A DNA stretch of 64,000 bases from Lonsdalea britannica (GCF_002111595.1 NZ_LUTN01000019.1:1-64000), one strand, 5' to 3'; positions 1 through 10,167 are shown, counted from the first letter of the stretch. Numbers and translations are program-made. Notes: generated by a model not told the origin, from the letters alone.

Positions 1-30
1 ACGATGGCCTTTATGTCCGATGACGAAAAA

Positions 31-56
31 AAACCACCTGCCAGAGCAGGTGGTTT
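31..56. terminator. Bidirectional Rho-independent terminator
   Basis: Perfect 11-bp stem (31-41 with 46-56) around a 4-base loop. On the minus strand it is followed by a run of eight T, so it ends the 2-hydroxycarboxylate transporter gene that stops at 76. On the plus strand it has five T and could end a gene to the left of the window. Confidence 0.88.
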
Positions 57-75
57 TTCTGTGAGCCGATGTCGA

Positions 76-1419
76 CTAGACAAACAATCTCAGCAGCAGT
101 GTTGCGCCGATCACGGTGGACGCTCCGCCAATACGCGTTGCGATTTGTGCGAACGGCATCAGTGACATGCGGTTAGAGGCCGACAGGATGGCGACGTCGC
201 CGGTGCCGCCGAGGCCGCTGTGACAAGTGGTGACGATAGAGGACTCAATGGGATACATATTGAGATACGGTGCGACGAAGAAGCTGACCAGCGCCATGGA
301 GATGACCACAGAACCACACACCAGGACGTAGCCGACAGAAAAGACGGCGACAACGCTTTCCAGTGGGACATAAAGCATGCCGAGTCCAATCATCAGCGGC
401 CATACCAGAGAGCTGGAGACAAATTTGTAAAAGCTGCTGGCGCCGGTTTCCATACTGGAAGGAATGACGCGAGCATATTTACAGATGACGGCGATCAGGA
501 TCATCAGAACGGGGCCGGGGATATGTACGATTTTCTCCGCCAAACCGCCGACGATGAAGAAGGCACAGATCAGCAACAGTCCGCCACCCATAAGTGTGAA
601 GTCCACCGGTTTCGGTGTTTCTGTCACGTTGAAGATCTCATTGTCTTTATCGCTGCGGATCAGTCGGCCCTGACCGTTAAGATCTTTACGTGCCATCCCC
701 AGTCTCGCCAGCATGCCTGCGCAGATGATCGCGAAAATGTTGCCGACGACAGCAGCCGGGGCCAGTTGGGCCACATAGACGTCAGGAGACTGGCCCAGAA
801 TGGCGGAATATGCGAGGGAAAGCGGCAGGATACCTTCTCCGATACCGCCACCGATGATGGGAACGATGATGAAGAAGAAGGTGTGGTAGAGACTATAACC
901 GCACAGCTTTCCGACCAGCAGGCCGGTCGACACCGCCGTGACCGTACCGATCACCAGCGGAACGAACATACGCACCATGCCTTGAATCAGAATGATGCGG
1001 TTCATGCCGAGAATACTGCCCACGACCAGACTGGCGATGACGAAATAGAGGAAATTGGCCTCTTTCATCAGCAGGGTCACGGTATCGAGCGTACTGTCAT
1101 TAAAGAATTGGTAATAGACCAAGACCGACGGCACGATCAGGCACAAAATTGCGGGGCCACCTATTTCTTTTAACACCGGAATATTGCGGCCGATGTGCGC
1201 GAGTAAAAAACCCATCGACATGATAACGGCGAAACCGCCAATCATATTTCTGGGTAAAACACCGGTATAGGCGGCGACAAAAACAATGGCGGAAATGACA
1301 ATAAAGAGAACTAAAGGGACGGAGCCAATCGTGGTTTTATTCAAACTACTCATAAAGCCAGGAGGCGGTGTGTTCACGAGGGTATCCTCACGGAGGATAT
1401 CAGCATCAATTTTTTTCAT
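76..1419 (-). CDS. 2-hydroxycarboxylate transporter (CitS/CimH/MleP family)
   Basis: Inner-membrane secondary transporter of the 2HCT family, which moves citrate, malate or related 2-hydroxycarboxylates with Na+ or H+. The 447-residue length and about eleven hydrophobic segments fit. Two Gly-rich re-entrant loop signatures are visible: GGGIGEGILPLS near residue 200 and GLGGTGDVAILSASNRM near the C-terminus, where the family binds substrate. The start is placed at the ATG at 1419 because AAGGTG lies about 6 bases upstream; an in-frame ATG ten codons earlier has no ribosome site. It stands alone, convergent with the window edge and divergent from dppA across a 1.1-kb spacer. The loop sequences look closer to the malate/citrate CimH/MleP branch than to Klebsiella CitS, but the substrate is not determined. 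Confidence 0.88.
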   Translation of the reverse strand: MKKIDADILREDTLVNTPPPGFMSSLNKTTIGSVPLVLFIVISAIVFVAAYTGVLPRNMIGGFAVIMSMGFLLAHIGRNIPVLKEIGGPAILCLIVPSVLVYYQFFNDSTLDTVTLLMKEANFLYFVIASLVVGSILGMNRIILIQGMVRMFVPLVIGTVTAVSTGLLVGKLCGYSLYHTFFFIIVPIIGGGIGEGILPLSLAYSAILGQSPDVYVAQLAPAAVVGNIFAIICAGMLARLGMARKDLNGQGRLIRSDKDNEIFNVTETPKPVDFTLMGGGLLLICAFFIVGGLAEKIVHIPGPVLMILIAVICKYARVIPSSMETGASSFYKFVSSSLVWPLMIGLGMLYVPLESVVAVFSVGYVLVCGSVVISMALVSFFVAPYLNMYPIESSIVTTCHSGLGGTGDVAILSASNRMSLMPFAQIATRIGGASTVIGATLLLRLFV

Positions 1420-1964
1420 TATATTCACCTTGTTGTGGTGGTAGGGCATGCAAATAACAATGGATAAATGTAAGATTTTGAATAATAAGTAGTTATTTTA
1501 TTTTTGATCACACGTGTAATGTGAATAGGTATGGTATTACGAACACTGATATTGATTATCAGGCAATCTAGCATGGCTTATTGTTAAAAATAATAGCCAT
1601 TCATTGGGTGCGTGATGTAATTGTGAACTAAACGGCACTTCCATTTTAAATAACTTAATTCTTGGTTTTGTAATTAAAATTAGCTCAAGAGGGTGAGGGG
1701 ATTTATTTAAGCGGGGAAGATATCTTCGATCCTAATATAATCGCGTGATAAAAATAACCAATGACGGATAAATAATAAAGTTTTAAAACTAATGTAAATC
1801 GCTGTGGGAAAATATGAGATCGCTCCCGTAATTATTAATATTTCTATTTTTTATATTTGCAGTGTAATGCCTACAGGATCACATAATTACCCTTATTTCC
1901 GCCAACGTCCTCATCTTTTATTTCTTTTTATTTTGTGATGCTAATCACTAATCGCTGTATCTCC

Positions 1965-2051
1965 TCGCGGGCGAACGCTGCCCGTAGGCGTGGGTTTCCG
2001 GTAGAGAGACATACCCTCTGCCGAGGTGGAGCTTTTTAGCCCCTCTTTTTT
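1965..2051 (+). ncRNA. Candidate structured RNA or attenuator upstream of dppA
   Basis: A GC-rich island inside an AT-rich spacer. It has a small stem (GGGC 1969-1972 with GCCC 1980-1983), a second stem (1999-2006 with 2016-2023, one G-U pair), and a terminal GAGG/CCTC pairing (2023-2026 with 2042-2045) followed at once by six T. An alternative GGGT/ACCC pairing (1992-1995 with 2013-2016) overlaps the second stem. This could be a short sRNA or a leader attenuator. No known family was recognised and no promoter was identified. Confidence 0.3.
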
Positions 2052-2547
2052 CACCTTACGCAGATAGTCCTCTTAAGCCTCATCAAATGAAAATTTGAAA
2101 ATCACAATCAGCCCTCTTTTGTGACATAAATATCATTATTACGAGAATAAGCCTGAAAATTAACGCGGCGGACCAGAGGGATAAGATGAATTTCATATAG
2201 TTATTTTTCATCTTTAAATTACCGACTTTGGAATTTTTTGCAATTTTAGGCTTAATTTTTTATGTATATCGGATTTTAAATCTGAAGTTAGGGTTTTTTT
2301 TCTTTTTTTAGTTCGTCGTGACGCGCTGAAAGGCTTTGTAAATCCATATTGGGTGTATTGACCTATATGTGAACAGTTGACAAATTGATGACACTGCTGG
2401 AAATGGCACCGTCCGTGTATGGGTATTTCCCTATATTTTCTTCGACCAACAGGGGACGCATCGTACGGCTTATTTCCTGGTGACTGATGCCTGTCGCAGT
2501 AATGCCGCAGTATGCGGGCCACGATATAAAAACAACGGCCCGTCTGC

Positions 2548-2562
2548 TAACACACAACATCC
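2548..2562 (+). promoter_or_regulatory. Predicted GcvB sRNA pairing site in the dppA leader
   Basis: A C/A-rich stretch containing ACACAACATC lies 20-35 bases before the dppA start and just ahead of its ribosome site (GAGG at 2570-2573). It is the exact complement of the GATGTTGTGT segment of the G/U-rich R1 region of enterobacterial GcvB, the sRNA known to repress dppA. The match is seen in the sequence; the regulation is inferred. Confidence 0.6.
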
Positions 2563-2582
2563 ATACTATGAGGCATACGTAA

Positions 2583-4190
2583 ATGGCTAAATCCATGATG
2601 AAATCAAGGATGCTGAGGCTGGGCCTTGGACTGCTGGCGCTCTCGGTGACGGCGGGCGTGCAGGCTAAAACGTTGGTGTATTGCTTGGAAGGTTCTCCGG
2701 AAGGTTTTAATCCGCAGTTGTACACATCGGGTACGACGTTCGATGCCAGTTCGATGCCTATCTATAACCGTTTGATTGAATTTAAAAACGGGACCACTGA
2801 GATCGAGCCCGGTCTGGCTGAGAAGTGGGATATCAGCGACGACGGCAAAACGTATACCTTCCATCTGCGCAAGGACGTGAAATGGCAAAGCGGTAAAGAT
2901 TTCAAACCGACGCGCGGCCTGAATGCCGACGACGTACTGTTCTCGTTCCAGCGACAGCTGGATGTGAACCACCCGTACCACAAAGTGTCAGGCGGCAGTT
3001 ATGAGTACTTTGAAGGTATGGGAATGCGAGACCTGATCGAGAAAGTGGAAAAAGTCGACGACCACACCGTGCGCTTCCATTTGACTCACGCTGAGGCGCC
3101 ATTTGCCGCCGATTTGGCGATGGATTTTGCTTCCATTTTATCCGCTGAATATGCCGATGCGATGATGAAGGCCGGCACGCCTGAAAAAGTCGATCTGAAC
3201 CCGCTCGGCACCGGTCCGTTCCAACTGCAGCAATATCAAAAAGACTCGCGCATTCTGTATAAAGCATTCGATGGTTTCTGGGGACAGAAACCGGGCGTAG
3301 ATCGTCTGGTCTTCTCCATTACGCCGGACGCCTCAGTGCGCTACGCCAAGCTACAGAAAAACGAATGCCAAATCATGCCTTATCCCAATCCGGCGGATTT
3401 GGCCAGCATGAGGAAGGATAAGAACCTGATTCTGCTAGAAAAGCCAGGTCTGAACGTTGGCTATCTCTCTTATAACGTCGAGAAAAAGCCGCTGGATAAT
3501 CTCAAAGTGCGGCAGGCGCTGAACTATGCCGTCAACAAACAGGCCATTATCGAAGCCGTCTATCAGGGCGCCGGTCAGGCGGCCAAAAATCTGATTCCGC
3601 CCACCATGTGGGGTTACAACGATGCGGTGCAGGATTACAGTTATGACCCGCAGAAGGCGAAAGCGCTGTTGCAGGAAGCCGGACTAAGCAACGGTTTTAC
3701 GATTGATCTATGGGCCATGCCGGTCCAGCGACCGTATAACCCGAATGCGCGCCGTATGGCGGAGATGATTCAGTCCGACTGGGCCAAAATCGGTGTGAAC
3801 GCCAAGATCGTAACCTACGAATGGGGCGAATATTTGAAACGTTCCAAAGACGGGGAGCATCAGACCGTCCTGTTTGGCTGGACTGGCGACAATGGGGACC
3901 CGGATAACTTCTTCGCAACGCTGTTTAGCTGCGATGCCGCTCGCAAAGGCTCCAACTACTCCCGCTGGTGCTACAAGCCGTTCGAGGATGTCATTCAGCC
4001 GGCTCGGGCCATCTCCGATCAGGCTAAGCGCATTGAGCTGTATAAACAGGCGCAGGTCATCATGCACGATCAGGCCCCGGCGCTGATCATCGCTCACTCG
4101 ACGGTGTACGAACCGATTCGCAGCAACGTCAAGGGTTACGTCATCGAACCGCGCGGCGTGCATAACTTCAACCATGTGTCCCTGGATTAA
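2583..4190 (+). CDS. dppA: Dipeptide-binding periplasmic protein DppA
   Basis: Solute-binding protein (family 5) of the dipeptide ABC importer; it captures dipeptides in the periplasm, and in E. coli also serves haem uptake and dipeptide chemotaxis. The 535 residues equal the E. coli length and alignment from memory is near end to end. A signal peptide of about 28 residues ends VQA before KTLVYCLEGSPEGFNPQ; the SPEGFNPQ and GTGPFQLQQYQKDSRI blocks are typical. Two Cys pairs are retained. It opens dppABCDF, and the 119-base gap to dppB is common for a highly expressed binding protein. Ribosome site GAGG lies 9 bases before ATG. GcvB control is likely (see site at 2548). Confidence 0.97.
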   Translation: MAKSMMKSRMLRLGLGLLALSVTAGVQAKTLVYCLEGSPEGFNPQLYTSGTTFDASSMPIYNRLIEFKNGTTEIEPGLAEKWDISDDGKTYTFHLRKDVKWQSGKDFKPTRGLNADDVLFSFQRQLDVNHPYHKVSGGSYEYFEGMGMRDLIEKVEKVDDHTVRFHLTHAEAPFAADLAMDFASILSAEYADAMMKAGTPEKVDLNPLGTGPFQLQQYQKDSRILYKAFDGFWGQKPGVDRLVFSITPDASVRYAKLQKNECQIMPYPNPADLASMRKDKNLILLEKPGLNVGYLSYNVEKKPLDNLKVRQALNYAVNKQAIIEAVYQGAGQAAKNLIPPTMWGYNDAVQDYSYDPQKAKALLQEAGLSNGFTIDLWAMPVQRPYNPNARRMAEMIQSDWAKIGVNAKIVTYEWGEYLKRSKDGEHQTVLFGWTGDNGDPDNFFATLFSCDAARKGSNYSRWCYKPFEDVIQPARAISDQAKRIELYKQAQVIMHDQAPALIIAHSTVYEPIRSNVKGYVIEPRGVHNFNHVSLD

Positions 4191-4309
4191 TCACTGACCA
4201 CGATGCGGATGTTGCTGCGTGCATGCGGGCGCGCAGCGACGATGAGTGCTGCAGGTAGCGACCCTTGATCGATCCGCCCACGGGTCGGTCATCCACAGAG
4301 AGTGCGGAT

Positions 4310-5329
4310 ATGTTTCAGTTCATACTCCGACGTTTGGGGCTGGTTATCCCTACGTTTATTGGTATCACCCTACTGACCTTTGCCTTTGTGCATCTGATCC
4401 CCGGCGATCCTGTCATGATCATGGCCGGAGAGCGTGGGATTACCCCTGAACGTCATGCCCGACTGATGGCGGAAATGGGGCTGGACAAGCCCATATGGCA
4501 ACAGTATATCCACTACATTGACGGCGTTCTGCATGGTGATTTAGGCACATCGCTCAAAAGCCGGACTTCAGTCTGGGACGAGTTCGTTCCGCGCTTCAAG
4601 GCCACATTCGAACTGGGTGTGTGCGCCATGCTTTTCGCCATCGTGGTCGGTATTCCGGTGGGCGTCCTGGCGGCAGTCAAACGTGACTCACTCTTCGATC
4701 ATGCGGCAGTGAGCGCCGCATTGACCGGTTATTCCATGCCGATCTTCTGGTGGGGAATGATGCTCATCATGCTGGTTTCCGTGCATCTCAATCTCACGCC
4801 CGTCTCCGGGCGGGTGGGCGACACCTTATTTCTGGACGAGTCTCTGCCGCTGACCGGCTTCATGCTCATCGACACCTTTATATGGGGGGAGGAAGGCGAC
4901 TTCATCGATGCGGTGATGCATATCATTTTACCCGCCATTGTACTCGGAACGATTCCACTCGCAGTTATTGTGCGGATGACGCGCTCTTCCATGCTGGAGG
5001 TCTTGGGCGAGGATTATATCCGCACGGCGCGCGCCAAAGGATTAAGCCGCGTGCGGGTGGTTGTGGTACATGCCTTGCGAAACGCGATGCTATCGGTGAT
5101 CACGGTGATTGGCCTTCAGGTTGGCACTTTGCTGGCGGGCGCCATTCTGACCGAAACCATTTTTTCCTGGCCGGGGCTGGGACGCTGGCTGATGGACGCA
5201 CTGCAACGCCGGGATTACCCGGTCGTGCAGGGCGGCGTTCTGTTAGTGGCGTCGCTGATCATTCTGGTCAATGTGCTGGTGGACTTGCTGTATGGCGTGG
5301 TCAATCCGCGCATCCGACATGGCAAATAG
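4310..5329 (+). CDS. dppB: Dipeptide ABC transporter permease DppB
   Basis: First inner-membrane subunit of the dipeptide importer. The start at 4310 (MFQFILRRLGLVIP) gives 339 residues, exactly the E. coli length; an earlier in-frame ATG at 4265 would add 15 non-conserved residues. Six membrane segments are expected. The EAA loop is visible as EDYIRTARAKGLSRVRVVVVHALRN around residues 240-265 and contacts the ATPases. The gene ends 9 bases before dppC. Confidence 0.96.
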   Translation: MFQFILRRLGLVIPTFIGITLLTFAFVHLIPGDPVMIMAGERGITPERHARLMAEMGLDKPIWQQYIHYIDGVLHGDLGTSLKSRTSVWDEFVPRFKATFELGVCAMLFAIVVGIPVGVLAAVKRDSLFDHAAVSAALTGYSMPIFWWGMMLIMLVSVHLNLTPVSGRVGDTLFLDESLPLTGFMLIDTFIWGEEGDFIDAVMHIILPAIVLGTIPLAVIVRMTRSSMLEVLGEDYIRTARAKGLSRVRVVVVHALRNAMLSVITVIGLQVGTLLAGAILTETIFSWPGLGRWLMDALQRRDYPVVQGGVLLVASLIILVNVLVDLLYGVVNPRIRHGK

Positions 5330-5338
5330 GAGGCCACG

Positions 5339-6244
5339 ATGACGCAACTGACTCCACCCGCGGTGAATACGGCACCGATGCCGTTGACGCCGTTGCAGGC
5401 GTTCTGGCACGACTTCCGCCGCAACAAAGGTGCCGTCGTGGGACTGGCCTACATCGTCGTCATGATATTGGTCGCGCTCGGGGCGGGAATATTGGCGCCG
5501 CACTCGCCGTCCGAACAGTTCCGTGAAGCGTTACTCGCGCCGCCGGTCTGGCAGGATGGCGGCAGTAGTTCATTTCTTCTCGGCACCGACGATGTGGGGC
5601 GCGATATGTTGTCTCGCCTGATGTACGGCACACGTTTGTCGCTGCTGGTCGGGTGCCTGGTGGTGACGATCTCCTTACTGTTCGGCATCGTGTTGGGGCT
5701 GATCTCCGGCTACTTCGGCGGTCTGGTGGATGCCGCCGTCATGCGGCTGGTGGACATCATGCTGGCGTTGCCGAGCCTACTGCTGGCGCTGGTGCTGGTT
5801 GCGATTTTCGGCCCGTCGATTGTGAATGCTGCCATTGCGCTGGTGTTCGTTTCGCTGCCGCACTACGTGCGTTTGACGCGTGCTGCGGTGCTGGTGGAAG
5901 CCAACCGTGACTACGTTACCGCCTCTCGCGTCGCAGGCGCAGGCGCGATGCGGCAGATGTTTATCAATATCCTTCCCAACTGCCTTGCGCCGCTGATTGT
6001 GCAGGCTTCCATGGGGTTCTCCAACGCGATTCTGGACATGGCGGCGCTGGGGTTCCTGGGTATGGGCGCGCAGCCGCCCACGCCGGAATGGGGAACCATG
6101 CTGTCGGACGTGCTGCAATATGCGCAAAGCGCCTGGTGGGTGGTGACCTTTCCGGGACTGCTGATTCTGTTGACGGTGCTGGCGTTCAATTTGGTGGGGG
6201 ACGGTTTGCGCGATGCCCTCGACCCCAAACTCAAGCAGTCGTAG
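5339..6244 (+). CDS. dppC: Dipeptide ABC transporter permease DppC
   Basis: Second permease of the importer, 301 residues against 300 in E. coli. It has the oppC-type N-terminal extension ([15 protein letters not shown]), the conserved [19 protein letters not shown] segment before the transmembrane domain, and an EAA loop ([13 protein letters not shown]). Ribosome site AGGAGG precedes the ATG by 5 bases. DppB and DppC form the channel energised by DppD and DppF. Confidence 0.96.
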   Translation: MTQLTPPAVNTAPMPLTPLQAFWHDFRRNKGAVVGLAYIVVMILVALGAGILAPHSPSEQFREALLAPPVWQDGGSSSFLLGTDDVGRDMLSRLMYGTRLSLLVGCLVVTISLLFGIVLGLISGYFGGLVDAAVMRLVDIMLALPSLLLALVLVAIFGPSIVNAAIALVFVSLPHYVRLTRAAVLVEANRDYVTASRVAGAGAMRQMFINILPNCLAPLIVQASMGFSNAILDMAALGFLGMGAQPPTPEWGTMLSDVLQYAQSAWWVVTFPGLLILLTVLAFNLVGDGLRDALDPKLKQS

Positions 6245-6254
6245 AGGAAGAACG

Positions 6255-7235
6255 ATGGCGTTACTTAACGTAGAACACCTGTCCGTGAGTTTCGGCGAGG
6301 GGGCGCAGCCGTTCAAGGCGGTTGATCGCATCAGCTATCAGGTTGAACGCGGTCAGGTTGTCGGGATTGTCGGGGAATCCGGCTCCGGGAAATCGGTCAG
6401 CTCGCTGGCCATCATGGGATTGATTGATTATCCCGGCCAGGTCGCGGCCGACAGTCTGACGTTCGATGAACGCGATTTGATCGCCATGCCCGAGAAGGCG
6501 CGCCGTCAGCTAGTGGGCGCGGAAATCGCGATGATTTTTCAGGACCCGATGACCAGCCTTAACCCCAGCTACACCGTAGGATTCCAGATTATGGAGGCCA
6601 TCAAGGTTCATCAGGGTGGCAACCGTCGAACACGACGTCAGCGAGCCGTCGACCTGCTGACGATGGTCGGGATACCCGATCCGTCCTCGCGGCTGGCCGT
6701 TTATCCTCATCAGCTGTCGGGGGGGATGAGCCAACGGGTCATGATAGCGATGGCGCTTGCCTGCCGCCCGCAACTGCTGATTGCCGATGAGCCCACGACT
6801 GCGCTGGATGTCACCATTCAGGCGCAGATTATCGAGCTGCTGCTGACGCTGCAACAGCAGGAGAATATGGCGCTGATACTGATTACCCACGATCTGGCGC
6901 TGGTCGCCGAGGCGGCGCATCAAATCATCGTGATGTATGCCGGTCAGGTCGTGGAATCGGGACTCGCTAGTGAGATTTTCAAGGCGCCGCGCCATCCCTA
7001 TACGCAGGCGTTGCTGCGGGCGTTGCCGGAGTTCGCCGTGGATAAATCGCGGCTCGCTTCGCTGCCGGGCGTTGTCCCCGGCAAATATGATCGACCCTCG
7101 GGTTGCCTGCTGAACCCGCGCTGCCCGTATGTCACGGACCACTGCCGCCAGCAAGAGCCCGCGCTGCAGCCTTGGGGCGATCGCCGGGTGAAATGCCATA
7201 CGCCGCTGGATGATTCGGGGAGGCCCAGTTTATGA
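6255..7235 (+). CDS. dppD: Dipeptide ABC transporter ATP-binding protein DppD
   Basis: Cytoplasmic ATPase of the oligopeptide/dipeptide class. Visible motifs are Walker A GESGSGKS near residue 40, Q-loop [10 protein letters not shown], signature LSGGMSQRV, Walker [13 protein letters not shown] and the switch His in ITHDL. The C-terminal oligo_HPY region carries Cys-containing CLLNPRCPY, which in the family can hold an iron-sulfur cluster. The start at 6255 ([14 protein letters not shown]) is chosen over an upstream in-frame ATG inside dppC because it matches the family start and has a GAGGAAG ribosome site. Its stop overlaps the dppF ATG by four bases. Confidence 0.95.
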   Translation: MALLNVEHLSVSFGEGAQPFKAVDRISYQVERGQVVGIVGESGSGKSVSSLAIMGLIDYPGQVAADSLTFDERDLIAMPEKARRQLVGAEIAMIFQDPMTSLNPSYTVGFQIMEAIKVHQGGNRRTRRQRAVDLLTMVGIPDPSSRLAVYPHQLSGGMSQRVMIAMALACRPQLLIADEPTTALDVTIQAQIIELLLTLQQQENMALILITHDLALVAEAAHQIIVMYAGQVVESGLASEIFKAPRHPYTQALLRALPEFAVDKSRLASLPGVVPGKYDRPSGCLLNPRCPYVTDHCRQQEPALQPWGDRRVKCHTPLDDSGRPSL

Positions 7236-8245
7236 GTCATAACAACGAGATGCGTCAGGACGTGCTGCTGGAAGCGCGTGCGTTGAAAAAATATTACCCG
7301 GTCAAGTCCGGGATATTTCAGCCTGAGCGGGTGGTTAAAGCGCTGGATGGCGTCTCGTTTACGCTCGAAAGAGGTAAAACGCTGGCCGTGGTCGGCGAAT
7401 CCGGTTGCGGTAAATCGACCTTGGGCCGCCTGTTGACGCTGATTGAAGCCCCGTCCCACGGCGAACTTTATTATCAGGGACAAGATTTGCTGAAGTCTGA
7501 CCCTGCGGCTGAAAAATTGCGGCGGCAGAAAATCCAGATCGTGTTTCAGAATCCATACGCGTCGCTGAATCCCCGCAAGAAAATGGGTCAGATTCTGGAA
7601 GAACCGTTGGTCATCAATACAGCGCTGAGCCGCGCCGAACGGCGGGAAAAGGCGCTGGCGATGATGGAAAAGGTCGGTTTGAGAACGGAGTTTTACGACC
7701 GTTATCCGCACATGTTTTCCGGCGGTCAGCGTCAGCGCATCGCCATCGCTCGCGGATTGATGCTGGACCCGGACGTGCTGATCGCGGACGAACCGGTTTC
7801 CGCACTGGACGTGTCCGTCAGGGCGCAGGTGCTGAATTTGATGATGGACTTGCAGCAGGAGTTAGGCTTGTCTTACATCTTCATTTCTCACGATTTATCG
7901 GTGGTCGAGCATATCGCCGATGAGGTGATGGTGATGTATCTGGGCCGCTGCGTTGAGCAGGGCAGCAAGGCGGCAATTTTCGACCATCCACGCCATCCCT
8001 ACACTCAGGCGCTGCTTTCCGCAACGCCGCGCCTGACTCCCGATTTACGCCGCGAGCGTATCAAACTGAGCGGGGAACTGCCCAGCCCGCTGAATCCGCC
8101 ACCGGGGTGCGCGTTCAACACCCGTTGCCGACGCCGGTTCGACGCCTGTGTGGCGCGACAGCCTCAGCTAATCGCTTACGGTGAACGGAAGGTGGCTTGC
8201 TTTGCCGTCGATGAGGAAGAGGCGCAGTCCCCGTTCGTATCGTAA
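7232..8245 (+). CDS. dppF: Dipeptide ABC transporter ATP-binding protein DppF
   Basis: Second ATPase of the importer, 337 residues (E. coli 334). Walker [11 protein letters not shown]-loop [13 protein letters not shown], signature FSGGQRQRI, Walker [13 protein letters not shown] and switch [10 protein letters not shown] are all intact. The C-terminal [14 protein letters not shown] block is the oligo_HPY cluster region. The gene is translationally coupled to dppD (ATGA overlap) and followed by a strong hairpin that closes the operon. Confidence 0.95.
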   Translation: MSHNNEMRQDVLLEARALKKYYPVKSGIFQPERVVKALDGVSFTLERGKTLAVVGESGCGKSTLGRLLTLIEAPSHGELYYQGQDLLKSDPAAEKLRRQKIQIVFQNPYASLNPRKKMGQILEEPLVINTALSRAERREKALAMMEKVGLRTEFYDRYPHMFSGGQRQRIAIARGLMLDPDVLIADEPVSALDVSVRAQVLNLMMDLQQELGLSYIFISHDLSVVEHIADEVMVMYLGRCVEQGSKAAIFDHPRHPYTQALLSATPRLTPDLRRERIKLSGELPSPLNPPPGCAFNTRCRRRFDACVARQPQLIAYGERKVACFAVDEEEAQSPFVS

Positions 8246-8260
8246 TAAGAACCGGTCATA

Positions 8261-8298
8261 AAGCCCGTCACACGATCGTTCAGGCGTCTGACGGGCTT
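8261..8298 (+). terminator. Terminator of dppABCDF
   Basis: AAGCCCGTCA (8261-8270) pairs with TGACGGGCTT (8289-8298) across an 18-base loop, starting 15 bases after the dppF stop; CCTGTTTCTG follows. It is a reasonable Rho-independent terminator with an imperfect T tract. Confidence 0.75.
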
Positions 8299-8731
8299 CC
8301 TGTTTCTGTGGTGTAGCGCCACGCTTGCCTGCTTATCCAATCAAATAGCTGTACTGGCTTTATAGCAAAACCGGAAAAGTCAGAGGGGTAACATGCTGTT
8401 TTTCTGGTCGGAAAAAGGAAAGGTCATAAGTACATTATTGCGTCGGATAAACCTATTTCCCTCCGCGATAACGCCCGCGTCTTGGTAATTAAATATTACT
8501 TTTTTTATTATAAAAATTTCAATTATAAACACCTGAAAAGAGTGTGGATGATTTTCACTGCGCTGATTTTAGCGGCGAATAAGACGGAAGAGAAATGCAT
8601 ATCATTTTAATTATTTGATTTTCACGACTGCCGCCAATCTATTTTGTAATAATCGGTGAAGATATTTTTGATTAAGTGTTCGTTCAATAATGGTATATTA
8701 GCGGCCATTCATGTAGAGATTCGGGAGTCTT
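8299..8731. other. AT-rich leader region of the bcs operon
   Basis: No gene was found. This is the presumed promoter and leader of the cellulose operon. The last 200 bases are strongly AT-rich and end with GGGAG before the bcsO start. Confidence 0.6.
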
Positions 8732-9280
8732 ATGAGAAGCTATGACGATCTGAAGCATTTCAAAGAAAAGACCCAGTCGGAAGACATTAATTTCAAGGAA
8801 ATGTCGGGTCAATCTTTGCATGATGAAGGTTCTCGCTGGGCTATTGTGAAGCAAGTCATTAATGAAGAGAAAGGCGGTGCCGAATCTTCATTAGGCGCTG
8901 GCTTGCAGCCTATGTTGAGGCCTGTCGCGAAAAATGAATTTGCGGCGCCGGCCTCCGGCGTCAAGCCCGTCAGGTTGGACGACTCGAATACCCGTCCGCG
9001 TCATGATGATCCCGCAGGACAGCGATCGCTTCTTGATTCTGTCGCCGCCGCGTCGAAGACGTCGCCAGCGGCGGATCCTACGACGTCATCACGGCAGCCA
9101 GAGACTGCCTCCTCTTTCCCTGTGACCCGCCCGGAACCGACCGCTGCCGCGAGCGCGACGCCGCTGGAGCCCGAGCGCTATAAGCAGATGTTCAGCACGC
9201 GTGGTCGGCAAACCGCGCAGACGCCGAATAAAGAAGCGCTGTTAAAACCGCTATTGGAGAAAATTTCCTCATGCCGTTAG
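8732..9280 (+). CDS. bcsO: Cellulose biosynthesis protein BcsO (BcsR-like N-terminus, Pro/Ala/Ser-rich tail)
   Basis: 182-residue soluble protein at the head of a type I cellulose operon. Residues 1-50 (YDDLKHFKEKTQ, INFKEMSGQ, RWAIVKQVI) resemble the short BcsR-type domain found before BcsQ. Residues 65-160 are low-complexity, rich in P, A, S and T and probably disordered. The last 20 residues (KEALLKPLLEKI) form a likely helix. BcsO is described only as a Pro-rich accessory of type I bcs operons; its function is unknown, with a role in synthase assembly or localisation with BcsQ being plausible. It overlaps bcsQ by 10 bases, indicating translational coupling. Family placement rests on position and composition. 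Confidence 0.68.
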   Translation: MRSYDDLKHFKEKTQSEDINFKEMSGQSLHDEGSRWAIVKQVINEEKGGAESSLGAGLQPMLRPVAKNEFAAPASGVKPVRLDDSNTRPRHDDPAGQRSLLDSVAAASKTSPAADPTTSSRQPETASSFPVTRPEPTAAASATPLEPERYKQMFSTRGRQTAQTPNKEALLKPLLEKISSCR

Positions 9281-10071
9281 TTTGTGTTTGTTCTCCGAAA
9301 GGCGGGGTTGGAAAAACCACCATGGTGGCCAACCTGGCCTACGCCCTGGCGCGCGGCGGCAGTAAAGTGCTGGCGATCGATTTTGACGTTCAGAACGCGC
9401 TGCGCCTGCATTTCGGTATTCCGTTATCGGATGAGCGGGGCTATGTGGCGGCGGCCGTCGAGTCTCCGGACTGGAGCCAGTCTATCCTGACGGCTGGCGG
9501 CAATATTTTCGTATTGCCGTACGGCAGCGTGTCGGAAGCGCAACGTGAGGACTTCGATCGGCACCTGGCGGATCCTGCGTTTTTGTTACGTGGGCTCAGC
9601 GCCATGCTGAACTACCCCGGCCTCGTGATCCTGGCTGACTTTCCGCCCGGCCCCAGTCCCGCATTAAAGGCGATGACCGCGCTGGCAGACCTGCATCTGG
9701 TCGTCATGCAGGCGGATACCGCCTCGCTGTCTCTCCTGTCTCCGGTAGAAGAAAACCGATTGATTGGCGGACCGTTGAACCATAAACAGGGATACTACTG
9801 GCTGCTGAATCAGACGGATACGCGACGCGCGATCAGCAGGGATGTGGCGGCTTACATGCAGGAAAACAAAGGCGACAGGTTGATTGGCTGCGTACATCGC
9901 GACGAAAGCGTCGTCGAAGCCAACGCTTCACAGCGCTCCATTTTTGATTTTAGTCCGGCTTCCGCCGCGGCATTTGATATTGAATTAATCAGCAAACGTA
10001 TTGCGGCTCTGTTGAATATCAAAGTGGGCAATGGCGAAGTCCATAAGACATTCGTGCCTGCCTCTTATTAA
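9271..10071 (+). CDS. bcsQ: Cellulose biosynthesis protein BcsQ (MinD/ParA-like ATPase)
   Basis: 266-residue SIMIBI ATPase with a deviant Walker A SPKGGVGKTT at residues 8-17 and switch region DFDVQNALRLHFG. BcsQ marks the cell pole and supports assembly of the cellulose secretion complex with BcsR/E in E. coli; here the partner is probably BcsO. The ADFPPGPSPAL segment near residue 120 corresponds to Walker B. It begins inside the bcsO coding region and is followed by a 96-base gap before bcsA. Confidence 0.93.
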   Translation: MPLVCVCSPKGGVGKTTMVANLAYALARGGSKVLAIDFDVQNALRLHFGIPLSDERGYVAAAVESPDWSQSILTAGGNIFVLPYGSVSEAQREDFDRHLADPAFLLRGLSAMLNYPGLVILADFPPGPSPALKAMTALADLHLVVMQADTASLSLLSPVEENRLIGGPLNHKQGYYWLLNQTDTRRAISRDVAAYMQENKGDRLIGCVHRDESVVEANASQRSIFDFSPASAAAFDIELISKRIAALLNIKVGNGEVHKTFVPASY

Positions 10072-10167
10072 TAGAATAAGCGCAAAGAATAACTCTGCGT
10101 CGATATTTTTAGGATATTTCCCCTTTACTATATTAACCCGCTTATTACTGACCATCAGGGTAGATTT

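Larger units (their letters stand above)
1420..2582. other. Long AT-rich intergenic region between the 2HCT gene and dppA
   Basis: No convincing coding region was found here. The stretch holds the divergent promoters of the transporter and dppA, a structured block near 1965-2051 and a C/A-rich segment just before dppA, both annotated separately. AT content is visibly above that of the flanking genes. Confidence 0.7.

Noticed and set aside
220-1173. Long 317-codon plus-strand ORF antisense to the 2HCT transporter
   Set aside because: Its translation is rich in Asp, His and Gln with no fold or signal, and lies entirely opposite a well-supported membrane protein gene; it is a codon-composition shadow.
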